A DNA stretch of 64,000 nt from Pseudoalteromonas sp. XI10 (lineage in GTDB: Bacteria > Pseudomonadota > Gammaproteobacteria > Enterobacterales > Alteromonadaceae): assembly GCF_001469895.1 (NCBI RefSeq), contig NZ_LOPY01000037.1, positions 1 to 64,000 on the forward strand, given 5' to 3'. Numbering within the stretch: the stretch's first letter is position 1; each line of letters starts with the position of its first letter. Both the position numbers and the translations under genes were made by a program. The notes under the pieces were generated by a model. The model was not told where the DNA came from, did no database searches, and worked only from the letters and a program-made list of their open reading frames with translations. Below are positions 43,015 through 51,406 of this stretch, piece by piece.

Positions 43015-43593
43015 ATGAAAAAATTACTATTAGGCACAGCACTAAGTGCTGCACTTTTCTCAACAGCAAACGCAAATGCAGCTGACTACGTTATTGATAC
43101 AGACGGTGCCCACGCATTTGTTACTTTTAAAATTAAACACTTAGGCTACAGCTGGTTACATGGTCGTTTTAATACTTTCTCAGGTGATTTTAGCTATGAC
43201 GATAAAGCGCCTAATGCATCTAAAATCAATGTAACGATTGATACTAAAAGCATTGACTCAAACCATGCTGAGCGTGACAAGCACTTACGCGGTAAAGACT
43301 TCTTAAATGTTGATAAATACCCAACTGCAACATTTAAAAGTACCTCAATCAAGTTTGATGAAGACGGTGATGAAGCAGATGTTACTGGTGAATTTACCTT
43401 AAATGGTGTAACTAAAACCATTACTTTTGAAATTGACAAAATTGGTGAAGGTAAAGATCCGTGGGGCGGTTACCGTGTTGGTTTTGAAGGCGAAACAAGT
43501 CTTAAATTAACTGACTATGGTATTGACTACAATCTTGGTCCGGCTTCAACGCATGTTGATATTGGTTTATTCATTGAAGGTGTACGTAAGTAA
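43015..43593 (+). CDS. YceI family periplasmic lipid-binding-like protein
   Basis: A 192-residue protein (start ATG 43015 with AAGG nine bases upstream, overlapping the stop region of the b561 gene). The signal peptide runs to about residue 22 ([10 protein letters not shown]), and the mature barrel has the family motifs [40 protein letters not shown] and DIGLFIEG. YceI-type lipocalins bind isoprenoid quinones, which fits its pairing with a quinol-oxidising b561. Confidence 0.93.
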   Translation: MKKLLLGTALSAALFSTANANAADYVIDTDGAHAFVTFKIKHLGYSWLHGRFNTFSGDFSYDDKAPNASKINVTIDTKSIDSNHAERDKHLRGKDFLNVDKYPTATFKSTSIKFDEDGDEADVTGEFTLNGVTKTITFEIDKIGEGKDPWGGYRVGFEGETSLKLTDYGIDYNLGPASTHVDIGLFIEGVRK

Positions 43594-43644
43594 GCACCGT
43601 TAATACGACCGCCAATTCGCATAACTATGTGGATTGGTAAATTA

Positions 43645-43671
43645 AAAGTGCCGCTTAATGAGCGGCACTTT
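43645..43671. terminator. Bidirectional terminator
   Basis: An 11-bp perfect stem (43645-43655 with 43661-43671) around TAATG has T-runs on both sides. It ends both the yceI operon and the convergent gene, whose stop codon lies in the stem. Confidence 0.9.
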
Positions 43672-44515
43672 CGTTTCTATCTTTTAATCTCTTTTCTAAA
43701 ATGGGCTGCAAATTATCCGGTAGCCAGCGAACTAACACATCATGAAATGCATCTGTATGAGCGATTTTCTCAAGAGCTTCATCTAATAATTTTACCGTTA
43801 CTTCACCTTGTTTGTTTTTAGTGCAGCCTATATAGCCAATGCTTAACGCTGGTGCTTCAGTAAGTGATAGTTGAGTTAAGTCATCTTCAAAGCCCATGGA
43901 ATGAGCCAAGTAATAATGTTCGCTAGGGTAGCCAAGTAATATATCAATACGCTTTTTTTGTAGCATATAAGTTAGACTTGCGAGGGTGTCTCTGCCGGGA
44001 CGTGAGATAATATTAGCGTCATGACTTTCGTTAATCACTTTGTCGATATTTTCTCCAAAAGAGCGACTCATAGAGACCCCTAAAGCAAGGTTTTCGGCTA
44101 ATAATGATTTTAGTGACACAGGTTTTGTTGAGTCTAGCTTAAGTTTTGTTGCTAACTCTTTACGTATTGCAATAGACGGCGACAAACCTACAGTTGATGA
44201 ATGTTCAGTAAACTGAATATGCTGTTTGCGGTGCTCGCTTTGATATAACGACAGCATACAGTAATTATTTTGTGGGTTTGATAGTTCATGCACAGCACGA
44301 CTGGCTGGCAACAAAGTGCGTTTAAATGAAACCTCGGGCAGTGCTTTTTCTAATAATTTGATCACACTTTCATCACGACCTGTGCCTTCATATTTGTCAT
44401 GCATGATGTAGTAGGGGGCAAAATCAACCATGATCCACTCAATGGCTTTAGGTTGCTTATTTGCATAAGCTGGCAAGCAAAAAAGTAATAGTAAAATAGA
44501 CCACACACTACGCAT
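43655..44515 (-). CDS. TIGR02285-type periplasmic solute-binding protein
   Basis: A 286-residue protein with a signal peptide (about 1-18, LPAYA). The mature part looks like a type 3 (amino-acid type) solute-binding protein: WIMVDFAPYYIMHDKYEGTGRDESVIKLLEKALP at its start, then ALGVSMSRSFGENID and DILLGYPSEHYYL. No ABC permease is near, so it may act in sensing or be an orphan. It is convergent with the yceI gene. Confidence 0.75.
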   Translation of the reverse strand: MRSVWSILLLLFCLPAYANKQPKAIEWIMVDFAPYYIMHDKYEGTGRDESVIKLLEKALPEVSFKRTLLPASRAVHELSNPQNNYCMLSLYQSEHRKQHIQFTEHSSTVGLSPSIAIRKELATKLKLDSTKPVSLKSLLAENLALGVSMSRSFGENIDKVINESHDANIISRPGRDTLASLTYMLQKKRIDILLGYPSEHYYLAHSMGFEDDLTQLSLTEAPALSIGYIGCTKNKQGEVTVKLLDEALEKIAHTDAFHDVLVRWLPDNLQPILEKRLKDRNESAAH

Positions 44516-44590
44516 AGTTACTACCTATTTAGGAACTAAAATATAAGTGTAGCAGGAATATAGGCTTATGCTGGCTGGTGGTGAAAACTA

Positions 44591-44616
44591 AAACGCCAGC
44601 TTGTTGGCTGGCGTTT
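44591..44616. terminator. Intrinsic terminator of the small minus-strand gene
   Basis: AAACGCCAGC (44591-44600), loop TTGTTG and GCTGGCGTTT (44607-44616). The T-rich end on the minus strand (TTTTAG) faces away from the gene at 44628-44795, as needed. Confidence 0.85.
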
Positions 44617-44627
44617 ATCGGTAGGGT

Positions 44628-44795
44628 TTAGTTGGCTTTTAACCACTTCACAAATTGGCGTGCATCACTAGCCTTTTGGAAGATGGCATTTTTTAAGCCC
44701 TGCGTGTCACTAAAAATTACACGCTGTTTATTTACCGAGATTGATTGCACTGGATGTGCGATCTGGATCAAAGATCCGTTGTATTTATATGACAT
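44628..44795 (-). CDS. Small protein of unknown function
   Basis: The start is placed at 44795, with GAG about eight bases upstream; a longer frame to 44846 is possible. The 55-residue product MSYKYNGSLIQ... has strand-like segments and ends KASDARQFVKWLKAN, giving it a small alpha-beta look. It has its own terminator and therefore is likely a real gene. Nothing is known of its role. Confidence 0.6.
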   Translation of the reverse strand: MSYKYNGSLIQIAHPVQSISVNKQRVIFSDTQGLKNAIFQKASDARQFVKWLKAN

Positions 44796-44934
44796 AATAA
44801 AACTCACTTTTTCTTTTGTCTGTGTCTGTAGAGCTTTAATAGGCATTTAAAAAATACAGACCGACATTTGTTGTCTTGCTAACAGTGTCGACTAAGTTTG
44901 TGACAGTTTGGTGATGATTTGAAAATTCATCAAA

Positions 44935-45078
44935 ATGTCATTTAGCGAACAAGCTGCAAGTATTTATACGAATATGCGGGAATTACTGGATCAACGTAAG
45001 GGGTTAACCGCGTGGTTTCTAAAAACCAGACAATCAGAGTACTGTAAGAATCAATTAAGCGCAAGGTTTATTTTTTAA
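44935..45078 (+). CDS. Possible small ORF of 47 codons
   Basis: A frame from ATG 44935 to TAA 45076-45078 encodes 47 residues (begins MSFSEQAASIYTNMREL). No good ribosome-binding site is visible. The predicted helical, charged composition is plausible for a real protein, but codon evidence is slim. It fills most of a 260-bp stretch otherwise without a gene. Confidence 0.25.
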   Translation: MSFSEQAASIYTNMRELLDQRKGLTAWFLKTRQSEYCKNQLSARFIF

Positions 45079-45158
45079 ACATCAAAAATAATCTCTGGAT
45101 GTTTAACAGAAACAGGCGTATTCTGATTAGGCACAAAATAACAATAAGAAGTATGCTT

Positions 45159-45734
45159 ATGAATTACCTTTTGGTATCAGATATATTCGGTAAAACAGCG
45201 CATTTATCGCTGCTTGCTCAGCAGCTTCGCGGTAAAGTGAGTCTTTGTGACCCTTACATGGGGGAAATTCAGCTCCCCATAAATGAGCAGTTTCAATATC
45301 AACATTTTATGACTCAATGCGGCCATGACAGTTATTTTGAGCTTGTGCATTTAAAAATGGCTACTATTCGTCAGCCAACCACGATTATTGCATTTAGTGC
45401 AGGCGCTGCCGCCGTGTGGCGTGCCCAAGCAGAATTAAAAAATTCGTTCATTAAAAAAATCATTGCCTTTTATCCATCACAAGTTAGACATAACCTTGAG
45501 CTTGAGGCTAACGTTCCTTGTCGATTTATTTTTCCTCACAGTGAAGAGCATTTTGATATTAAGCCAGTGATTGCTTCATTAAAAAGTAAAGCCAAGGTTA
45601 GCTGTGAAATAGCCGACTATGGTCATGGGTTTATGAACCCGCTATCTGAGAATTTTAATCAGCTCGGTTATCAGCAATTTACCGAACAGCTATTAAAAGA
45701 GTGTTGTAACTCAGAACTTGTCCCCAACGATTAA
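45159..45734 (+). CDS. Dienelactone hydrolase-like alpha/beta hydrolase
   Basis: The start is ATG 45159, with AAGAAG seven bases before; the frame is open to 45099. The 191-residue product fits a small alpha/beta hydrolase: a nucleophile elbow IIAFSAGAAAVWRA (Ser in F-S-A-G, with Gly at +2) and a C-terminal His in ADYGHGFM. The motif G-x-S-x-G is degenerate at its first Gly (A-F-S-A-G). It lies 40 bp before the acetoacetate-decarboxylase-like gene and may belong to the same cluster. Confidence 0.65.
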   Translation: MNYLLVSDIFGKTAHLSLLAQQLRGKVSLCDPYMGEIQLPINEQFQYQHFMTQCGHDSYFELVHLKMATIRQPTTIIAFSAGAAAVWRAQAELKNSFIKKIIAFYPSQVRHNLELEANVPCRFIFPHSEEHFDIKPVIASLKSKAKVSCEIADYGHGFMNPLSENFNQLGYQQFTEQLLKECCNSELVPND

Positions 45735-45774
45735 AAAACTGGTCTATAGTCATTACTAAACAACAATATAAGTA

Positions 45775-46728
45775 ATGACTATGACGGACCAAACAAATTA
45801 CAGCCACTTCTTATCTAACCCGGTTGCTAAACCACCTTGTCGAATGATCAACGCGCAAATGTATGGTTTTTTTGTGTCTGGCTGCGAGCAAAAAATGCAG
45901 CAGTATGTTGATGCAACTTTAAACCTGCTAGCAACCGAATCAACCTCGTTTAATGTGTTAGGGAGTACTTGTTTACTTACCTTCACTGATATCGAAAAAA
46001 TTTCTTCATTAACGCCACCGTTTTCAGAGCATGGCTGGATGCAAGAAACCGATATTATTATTTGGCTGCCGGTAGCAAAAATGCAAGATGGTGATATTAG
46101 CCATTTATATTGGTATCCGGCATTTATTAGTGTTAATAACATTTATGCCTTAATTAATGGCCGAGAAGCTTGGGGCTATAACAAATACCTCTGTGAATAC
46201 CAAATGCCAACTGCTGTGAGTGATGCTGGCGCCTTTAGTATTTCTTTAGAATGTTTTGATGTGTTTAACCCAGATTCTAAATTAGCGATGCATGAGCTAT
46301 TAACCATTGAGCAAACACAGGCAAGTACCAAGGAAAACTTACTCGATAACTTATCGCAATTTTCTAAACACGTTACAGATTTGTTTGATGCACAAATTAA
46401 TGGCATTGATTTATCGCTTCTTAAACAATTATTAGACGGGTTTATTCATCCACAGATGGATCAGATTTTGTTTAAACAATTTCCCGATGGCCAAGGAGAT
46501 AAAGCCGTTTATCAAAGCGTGGTTCACTCACCATCGCTAATCAAAAAAATTCATCAATTAAAACTTTTACACAATGATTTTAGCTTGGATGTAAAAGCTC
46601 TTGCGAGCTTTCCTCTAAATGACATGTTTGGCATTGCACTTGGCAAACAAGCGGTTCATTTACCTTTTTACGTCAATATGGACTTTGACCAGCTTGGCGC
46701 AACACAACTGTTACCAGCACAGGGGTAA
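45775..46728 (+). CDS. Acetoacetate decarboxylase-like protein
   Basis: A 317-residue protein resembling the acetoacetate decarboxylase fold: LGSTCLLTFTDIEKI, TDIIIWLPVA and the conserved turn INGREAWGYNKYLCEYQMP near the centre. The Lys of the latter segment (GYNKYL) sits where the Schiff-base or structural Lys of the family is found. Substrate is unknown; many ADC-like proteins do not decarboxylate acetoacetate. It is two bases upstream of the FAD oxidoreductase gene, so the two products probably act together. Confidence 0.7.
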   Translation: MTMTDQTNYSHFLSNPVAKPPCRMINAQMYGFFVSGCEQKMQQYVDATLNLLATESTSFNVLGSTCLLTFTDIEKISSLTPPFSEHGWMQETDIIIWLPVAKMQDGDISHLYWYPAFISVNNIYALINGREAWGYNKYLCEYQMPTAVSDAGAFSISLECFDVFNPDSKLAMHELLTIEQTQASTKENLLDNLSQFSKHVTDLFDAQINGIDLSLLKQLLDGFIHPQMDQILFKQFPDGQGDKAVYQSVVHSPSLIKKIHQLKLLHNDFSLDVKALASFPLNDMFGIALGKQAVHLPFYVNMDFDQLGATQLLPAQG

Positions 46729-46730
46729 CC

Positions 46731-48962
46731 ATGGAAAAAGAAAAAATCACCATTGTCGGTGGCGGTGTTGCAGCGATGACTGCGGCAGTGTATTTAACCG
46801 AGCAAGCTAATTGGCAAAGCCAGCGCGAAATTACCGTTTATCAACAGGGTTGGCGCCTTGGCGGTAAAGGGGCGAGTGGCCGAAACGCCCATTTTGGACA
46901 GCGAATCGAAGAGCATGGTTTACATGTTTGGTTTGGCGCCTATGTAAATAGCTTTCGCACCTTAGAAGGGGTGTATAACTCACTCAACCGACCTGCTAGT
47001 TGTTCATTGGCTACTTGGCAGCAGGCATTTAAACCACACAGTTTTATTGCCTTACAAGAGTTTATTGATAACGAATGGCAAACTTGGCCAATTGATTTTC
47101 CTACCGTAGAAGGCAACCCCGCTGATGGCAGCCTGGATATAACAGTGTGGGACTTTGTCACCATGACATTAGCATGGCTAAAAAAATGGACCGAAGGCAT
47201 TGAGCATGTTTGTCAGCAGCAAGATGCTAAAACCACTTTAGTGACTAAAAAATCACGGGATCAATCGTTACTCAAACATATGTATCAAGAGATCAAAGCA
47301 GACATTGATACCCATTTAAATGGCGCAAAGCAGTTTATTGATGATATTGAAGCAGGTGCGGCAGAAATTGCTTCAAACCCACGAACATTGATAACTCATT
47401 TGCTGCAGTTCACCGAAAAGCAGGCCACCCATACAGATAAACAGGCCGATCGGCTGGTTATTTGGTATATCGTCAGAAAGTTAAAACGCTGGTTTAAAGA
47501 CCAAGTTATTGATCTACTAGATGACAACCCAGAGCTGCGCAGACTTTATATTTGTGCCGATCTTGCGATTGCAATGCTTACAGGACTGATTAAAGACAAA
47601 GTATACCGCGACGGTTTTGGTGTCATTAATTGCTACGATTTTCGTCAATGGCTCGAAAAAAATGGTGCGAATAAAACTTACAGTGTCGATTCAGCGCCAG
47701 TACGTGGCTTTTATGATTTGGTGTTTGCTTACCCTAAAGGTGACTTTAGTAAACCCAATGTTGAAGCCGGCGTTGCCGCCCTTGCTATGTTACGTATAGG
47801 GCTTTGCTATAAAGGCGGCGTAATGTGGAAAATGCAAGCAGGCATGGGCGATGTCATTTTCGGACCAATTTATGAACTTTTAAAGCAGCGCGGCGTTAAG
47901 TTTAAGTTTTTCCATCAGTTAACTAACTTATCTGCTGGGCAAACAGCCCAAGGTGAGCCGCAGGTAAGTGAGATTGAGCTTTGCAAACAGGTGAGTTTAG
48001 TTGGCCAAGATTATCAACCGCTCATTGATGTAAAACAGCTGCCATGCTGGCCAAGTGAACCCCTGTATGAGCAAATCAGCCCAGAACAAGCGCACTTATT
48101 GCAAGAATATCAAATCAATTTAGAGTCATTTTGGAGTAATTGGCCAGAGGTGTATCAAGAACACTTTAGCACCCCATTGCCAACAGTGACGCTTCGCCAT
48201 GGTATTGATTTTGATACACTGATTTTAGGTGTCTCGGTTGCCTCACTTGAACATGTAGCCTCTGAACTTTTAGCTGTAGATTACGCGCTTTCTCAACAAG
48301 CAACAAAAGTGCAAAGTGTGGCGACTCAGGCTTGCCAAGTATGGTTGAATAAAACCGACGCACAACTTGGCTTTACACAAACTAACGCTGCTCATGAAGG
48401 GCCTATTTTAAGTGGCTTTGTCGAGCCGTTTGATACTTGGGCCGCAATGGGCAACTTGCTCGATAAAGAAGATTGGCCAAGTGACAACTCACCAATTAAT
48501 GTTGCCTATTTTTGCAGTGCGTTTAGCTGCGAAAACTACCCTCCTGCCAGTGCACATCAATTCCCAGAGCAAATGAAAGCCGAAGTAAAATTGAATATGC
48601 ATAATTTGTTTAGCTCAGATATGCGGCCACTTTGGCCTGAAGCCTATACTGATAACAAGTTTGATTGGCAGGTTTTTTACAGTGATCCGCATAGCATTTT
48701 ACCTGTACTAGAGCAGCAATATTGGCGCGTTAATGTCGATCCCAGTGAGCGCTATGTCCTATCTGTGGTTGATTCGAGTAAATACCGCTTGGCTACAGAT
48801 GGCAGTCAGTTTGTTAATTTGCGCATTACTGGTGACTGGATAAAAACAGGGGTTAATGCGGGCTGCGTTGAGGCTGCTGTCATGGCCGGTATGCAAACAG
48901 CACGGGCACTATGTGGTTGGCCAAACGAAATCAGCGGAGAGCATGCATTCGAAAAAGGTTAG
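46731..48962 (+). CDS. Large FAD-dependent oxidoreductase (carotenoid desaturase-like)
   Basis: A 743-residue flavoprotein. The dinucleotide-binding motif KITIVGGGVAAMTAAVYL lies at residues 5-22, and the second FAD motif GWRLGGKGASGRN follows. IEEHGLHVWFGAYVNSF is typical of phytoene-desaturase-like oxidoreductases with long insertions. The C-terminus has the third FAD segment (TGDWIKTGVNAGCVEAAVMAG). The length exceeds the ~500 residues of carotenoid desaturases by a central helical insertion (about 160-300). The substrate is unknown, and no carotenoid genes are nearby. Confidence 0.75.
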   Translation: MEKEKITIVGGGVAAMTAAVYLTEQANWQSQREITVYQQGWRLGGKGASGRNAHFGQRIEEHGLHVWFGAYVNSFRTLEGVYNSLNRPASCSLATWQQAFKPHSFIALQEFIDNEWQTWPIDFPTVEGNPADGSLDITVWDFVTMTLAWLKKWTEGIEHVCQQQDAKTTLVTKKSRDQSLLKHMYQEIKADIDTHLNGAKQFIDDIEAGAAEIASNPRTLITHLLQFTEKQATHTDKQADRLVIWYIVRKLKRWFKDQVIDLLDDNPELRRLYICADLAIAMLTGLIKDKVYRDGFGVINCYDFRQWLEKNGANKTYSVDSAPVRGFYDLVFAYPKGDFSKPNVEAGVAALAMLRIGLCYKGGVMWKMQAGMGDVIFGPIYELLKQRGVKFKFFHQLTNLSAGQTAQGEPQVSEIELCKQVSLVGQDYQPLIDVKQLPCWPSEPLYEQISPEQAHLLQEYQINLESFWSNWPEVYQEHFSTPLPTVTLRHGIDFDTLILGVSVASLEHVASELLAVDYALSQQATKVQSVATQACQVWLNKTDAQLGFTQTNAAHEGPILSGFVEPFDTWAAMGNLLDKEDWPSDNSPINVAYFCSAFSCENYPPASAHQFPEQMKAEVKLNMHNLFSSDMRPLWPEAYTDNKFDWQVFYSDPHSILPVLEQQYWRVNVDPSERYVLSVVDSSKYRLATDGSQFVNLRITGDWIKTGVNAGCVEAAVMAGMQTARALCGWPNEISGEHAFEKG

Positions 48963-48991
48963 TGTGAGCATAGTTGTAAATAAGTATGCGT

Positions 48992-49017
48992 ATAAGTCAT
49001 GAATTTTCATGATTTAT
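48992..49017 (+). terminator. Hairpin after the FAD oxidoreductase gene
   Basis: ATAAGTCATGAA (48992-49003) and TTCATGATTTAT (49006-49017) pair with one G-U wobble around TT. It is AT-rich and lacks a T-run, so it is a weak terminator or a 3' mRNA structure. Confidence 0.4.
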
Positions 49018-49104
49018 ATGCGACTTTAATCTATTGTTTGGTCTATACTTACCACTAAATTACAACAATTTAACAAGTTTCCCTCTTTTAAGGTCTAAAA
49101 GCCA

Positions 49105-51369
49105 ATGAAGCGTCCTTTTCTTAAAGATCCAAAGTTTATGATGTTGTCGAGCTCAAGCTTGGCGGCATGTGTAATGGCAAGCGCTGTTGCACAAGGAGCT
49201 GAGACTGAAAAAGACATGGAAGTTATTAGCGTTTATGCACAAAAGCGTCCGCAAGCAATTGAAGACGTTAGTGTGGCTGTAAGCCAAGTGAATGGCGAAA
49301 TTTTAAAAGCTCAGCATTTTAAAGATTCAACTGAAATTGGTTTGTTTGCGCCAAACGTTAAAATCACCCAAAACGCCGCAGAAGGGACGCCTCCGGCTGT
49401 GAGTATCCGTGGGGTGGGGTTACTTGATTATAATACGGCGAATACCTCACCTGTTGCCATGTATATTGATGGCGTTGCGGTGGGGTCTGCCAATAATCAA
49501 ATTGTTAACTTGTACGATATTGAGCAGCTCGATATTTTACGCGGCCCGCAGGGTACCTTGTTTGGTCGTAATTCTACCGGTGGTGCAATACTTATACGCT
49601 CAAATCGCCCTGAGTTTGATAGCTATGGCTCGCTAACATTAGGTGCTGCCAATAACAACGCCACCAGCGTCGATGGTATGTGGAACCAGCAACTCTCAGA
49701 TTCTAGCGCAATGCGTATTGCTGTTAACTATCAAGACTACGAATATTCAACAAAAAATACTTTTGCAGACTCACCAACAGCAGGCATGGAGCAAAAAAAT
49801 GCCCGTGTGTCTTTTTTGTCCGAGTGGGATGATGTTGATCTTTACCTGCAAGCGCATATTGAAGATTGGGATGGTATTGCCCAGCCAGTTGGTAGTATTG
49901 GTATTGTCGCGAACCCTTTAACGGGTGAGCTGTGTTCACCAGCAGATGCGGGCTCAACACGCTGTTTTGATAACTTTGGTTTTAATGATGGCAGTGATGA
50001 CTTCTTTGCTGTGAGCGTCAATAACGACTCACCTCATAAATCTGATGGCTACGGTTTTATCGCCGAACTGAATTGGCATTTTAACGAGCAAAGTACATTT
50101 ACCTCACTTTCGAGCTTTAACGATTTAGAAAGAAGCCACGCTTTTAACTGCGATGGCTCGCCAGCTCGTTTGTGCGAAGGAGTATTAGGGTTAGATACCC
50201 AATTATTCAGCCAAGAATTCAGGTTATTAAACGAATTTGCTGATTACACACTCACCAGTGGTGTTTATTTTGCCGATGAGACAATTGAGCAAGATAATCT
50301 AAATGATATTTTGCGCGATTTACGTGGCATTTTACCTACAAACTTAACCGCGACCTTTATTTACGATAACGAAATCAAGATGCAAAATTTGGCTGTATTT
50401 AGCCAAATTGAAGTGCCTGTCGCAGATAGGTGGATGATCACAGCCGGTCTTAGATATGACTATGAGTCACTTGAATATGACTCAATCGCCAAGTTAAATG
50501 CGGTGGTTGATGTGAATGACTTAGACGGAGTGCTTGTACCATTTTATCGCGTTACCGATGAGCAATCAGACAATGGCTTTACTGGTCAATTTGCCGTTAA
50601 TTACCGCTATTCAGATGCAAGCAATCTTTATTATCGTTTTGCTAATGGTAGTAAAAGTGGTGGCTACAACGGCGGCTTTTTGTCATCTGAAGAGCAAGCA
50701 ATCTTAGCAAACTACGGTAAAGAGCGCTTAAATGCCCATGAAGTTGGCTTAAAGTCGTTCTGGCCTGGCAAGCAACTTAGAATGAATTGGGCGGCGTTTT
50801 ACTATGACTACAACGACCAGCAGGTGTTTATGAATCAAGCGTCAGAAACACCGCAAATGCCACCTGTGCAGTTACTTGAAAATGTAGCTGATTCAACTGT
50901 TTATGGCCTTGAAACTGAAATTAATTACCAAGCAACTAAACAATTAGCCATGCTACTTTCAGTTGGCTATATCCCTCATGCTGAGTTTGAAGAATACGTT
51001 GACCCACTTGGCAACAGTATTACCGATAACCAACTGCCATTTACCTCTAAATGGAATGTATCTGCGGGATTAAAATACGATACCAGCTTGGCGTCGTATC
51101 CGTTATCGGCCAACATTATTTATGATTATCAGTCTGAGTTTTATTTCGATCAGAACATGAACCCTTATGCCCGCCAAGATGGCTTTAGCATTGTTAATGC
51201 GCATCTAAAATATGATGTTGATAATTGGTCATTTACTTTATGGGGCAAAAATTTATTTGATACTGAATACAGTCAGTTAAAGTTCGATTTAAGCTCGTTC
51301 TTAGGCATGCTTGAAGACTTTAAAGGGGAAGGGCGTCGCTATGGCTTTGATGTTTCAATGCAATTCTAG
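49105..51369 (+). CDS. TonB-dependent receptor
   Basis: A 754-residue outer-membrane receptor with a signal peptide (about 1-30, VAQGAE), a TonB-box-like EVISVYAQKR near residue 38, the plug domain (about 50-165, with VSIRGVG and LRGPQGTLFGRNSTGGAI) and a beta-barrel ending in aromatic Phe (DVSMQF). It is not of the short-chain siderophore class by any visible trait; the ligand is unknown. It precedes the hybrid kinase by 37 bp, suggesting that uptake and sensing are coupled. Confidence 0.92.
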   Translation: MKRPFLKDPKFMMLSSSSLAACVMASAVAQGAETEKDMEVISVYAQKRPQAIEDVSVAVSQVNGEILKAQHFKDSTEIGLFAPNVKITQNAAEGTPPAVSIRGVGLLDYNTANTSPVAMYIDGVAVGSANNQIVNLYDIEQLDILRGPQGTLFGRNSTGGAILIRSNRPEFDSYGSLTLGAANNNATSVDGMWNQQLSDSSAMRIAVNYQDYEYSTKNTFADSPTAGMEQKNARVSFLSEWDDVDLYLQAHIEDWDGIAQPVGSIGIVANPLTGELCSPADAGSTRCFDNFGFNDGSDDFFAVSVNNDSPHKSDGYGFIAELNWHFNEQSTFTSLSSFNDLERSHAFNCDGSPARLCEGVLGLDTQLFSQEFRLLNEFADYTLTSGVYFADETIEQDNLNDILRDLRGILPTNLTATFIYDNEIKMQNLAVFSQIEVPVADRWMITAGLRYDYESLEYDSIAKLNAVVDVNDLDGVLVPFYRVTDEQSDNGFTGQFAVNYRYSDASNLYYRFANGSKSGGYNGGFLSSEEQAILANYGKERLNAHEVGLKSFWPGKQLRMNWAAFYYDYNDQQVFMNQASETPQMPPVQLLENVADSTVYGLETEINYQATKQLAMLLSVGYIPHAEFEEYVDPLGNSITDNQLPFTSKWNVSAGLKYDTSLASYPLSANIIYDYQSEFYFDQNMNPYARQDGFSIVNAHLKYDVDNWSFTLWGKNLFDTEYSQLKFDLSSFLGMLEDFKGEGRRYGFDVSMQF

Positions 51370-51406
51370 TCGTTGCCAACTCCACGATGGTACAGGGGTT
51401 TTGTGA

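Noticed and set aside
44632..44850. Plus-strand frame opposite the 55-residue gene
   Set aside because: It is antisense to the minus-strand frame, which has a better ribosome site and its own terminator.
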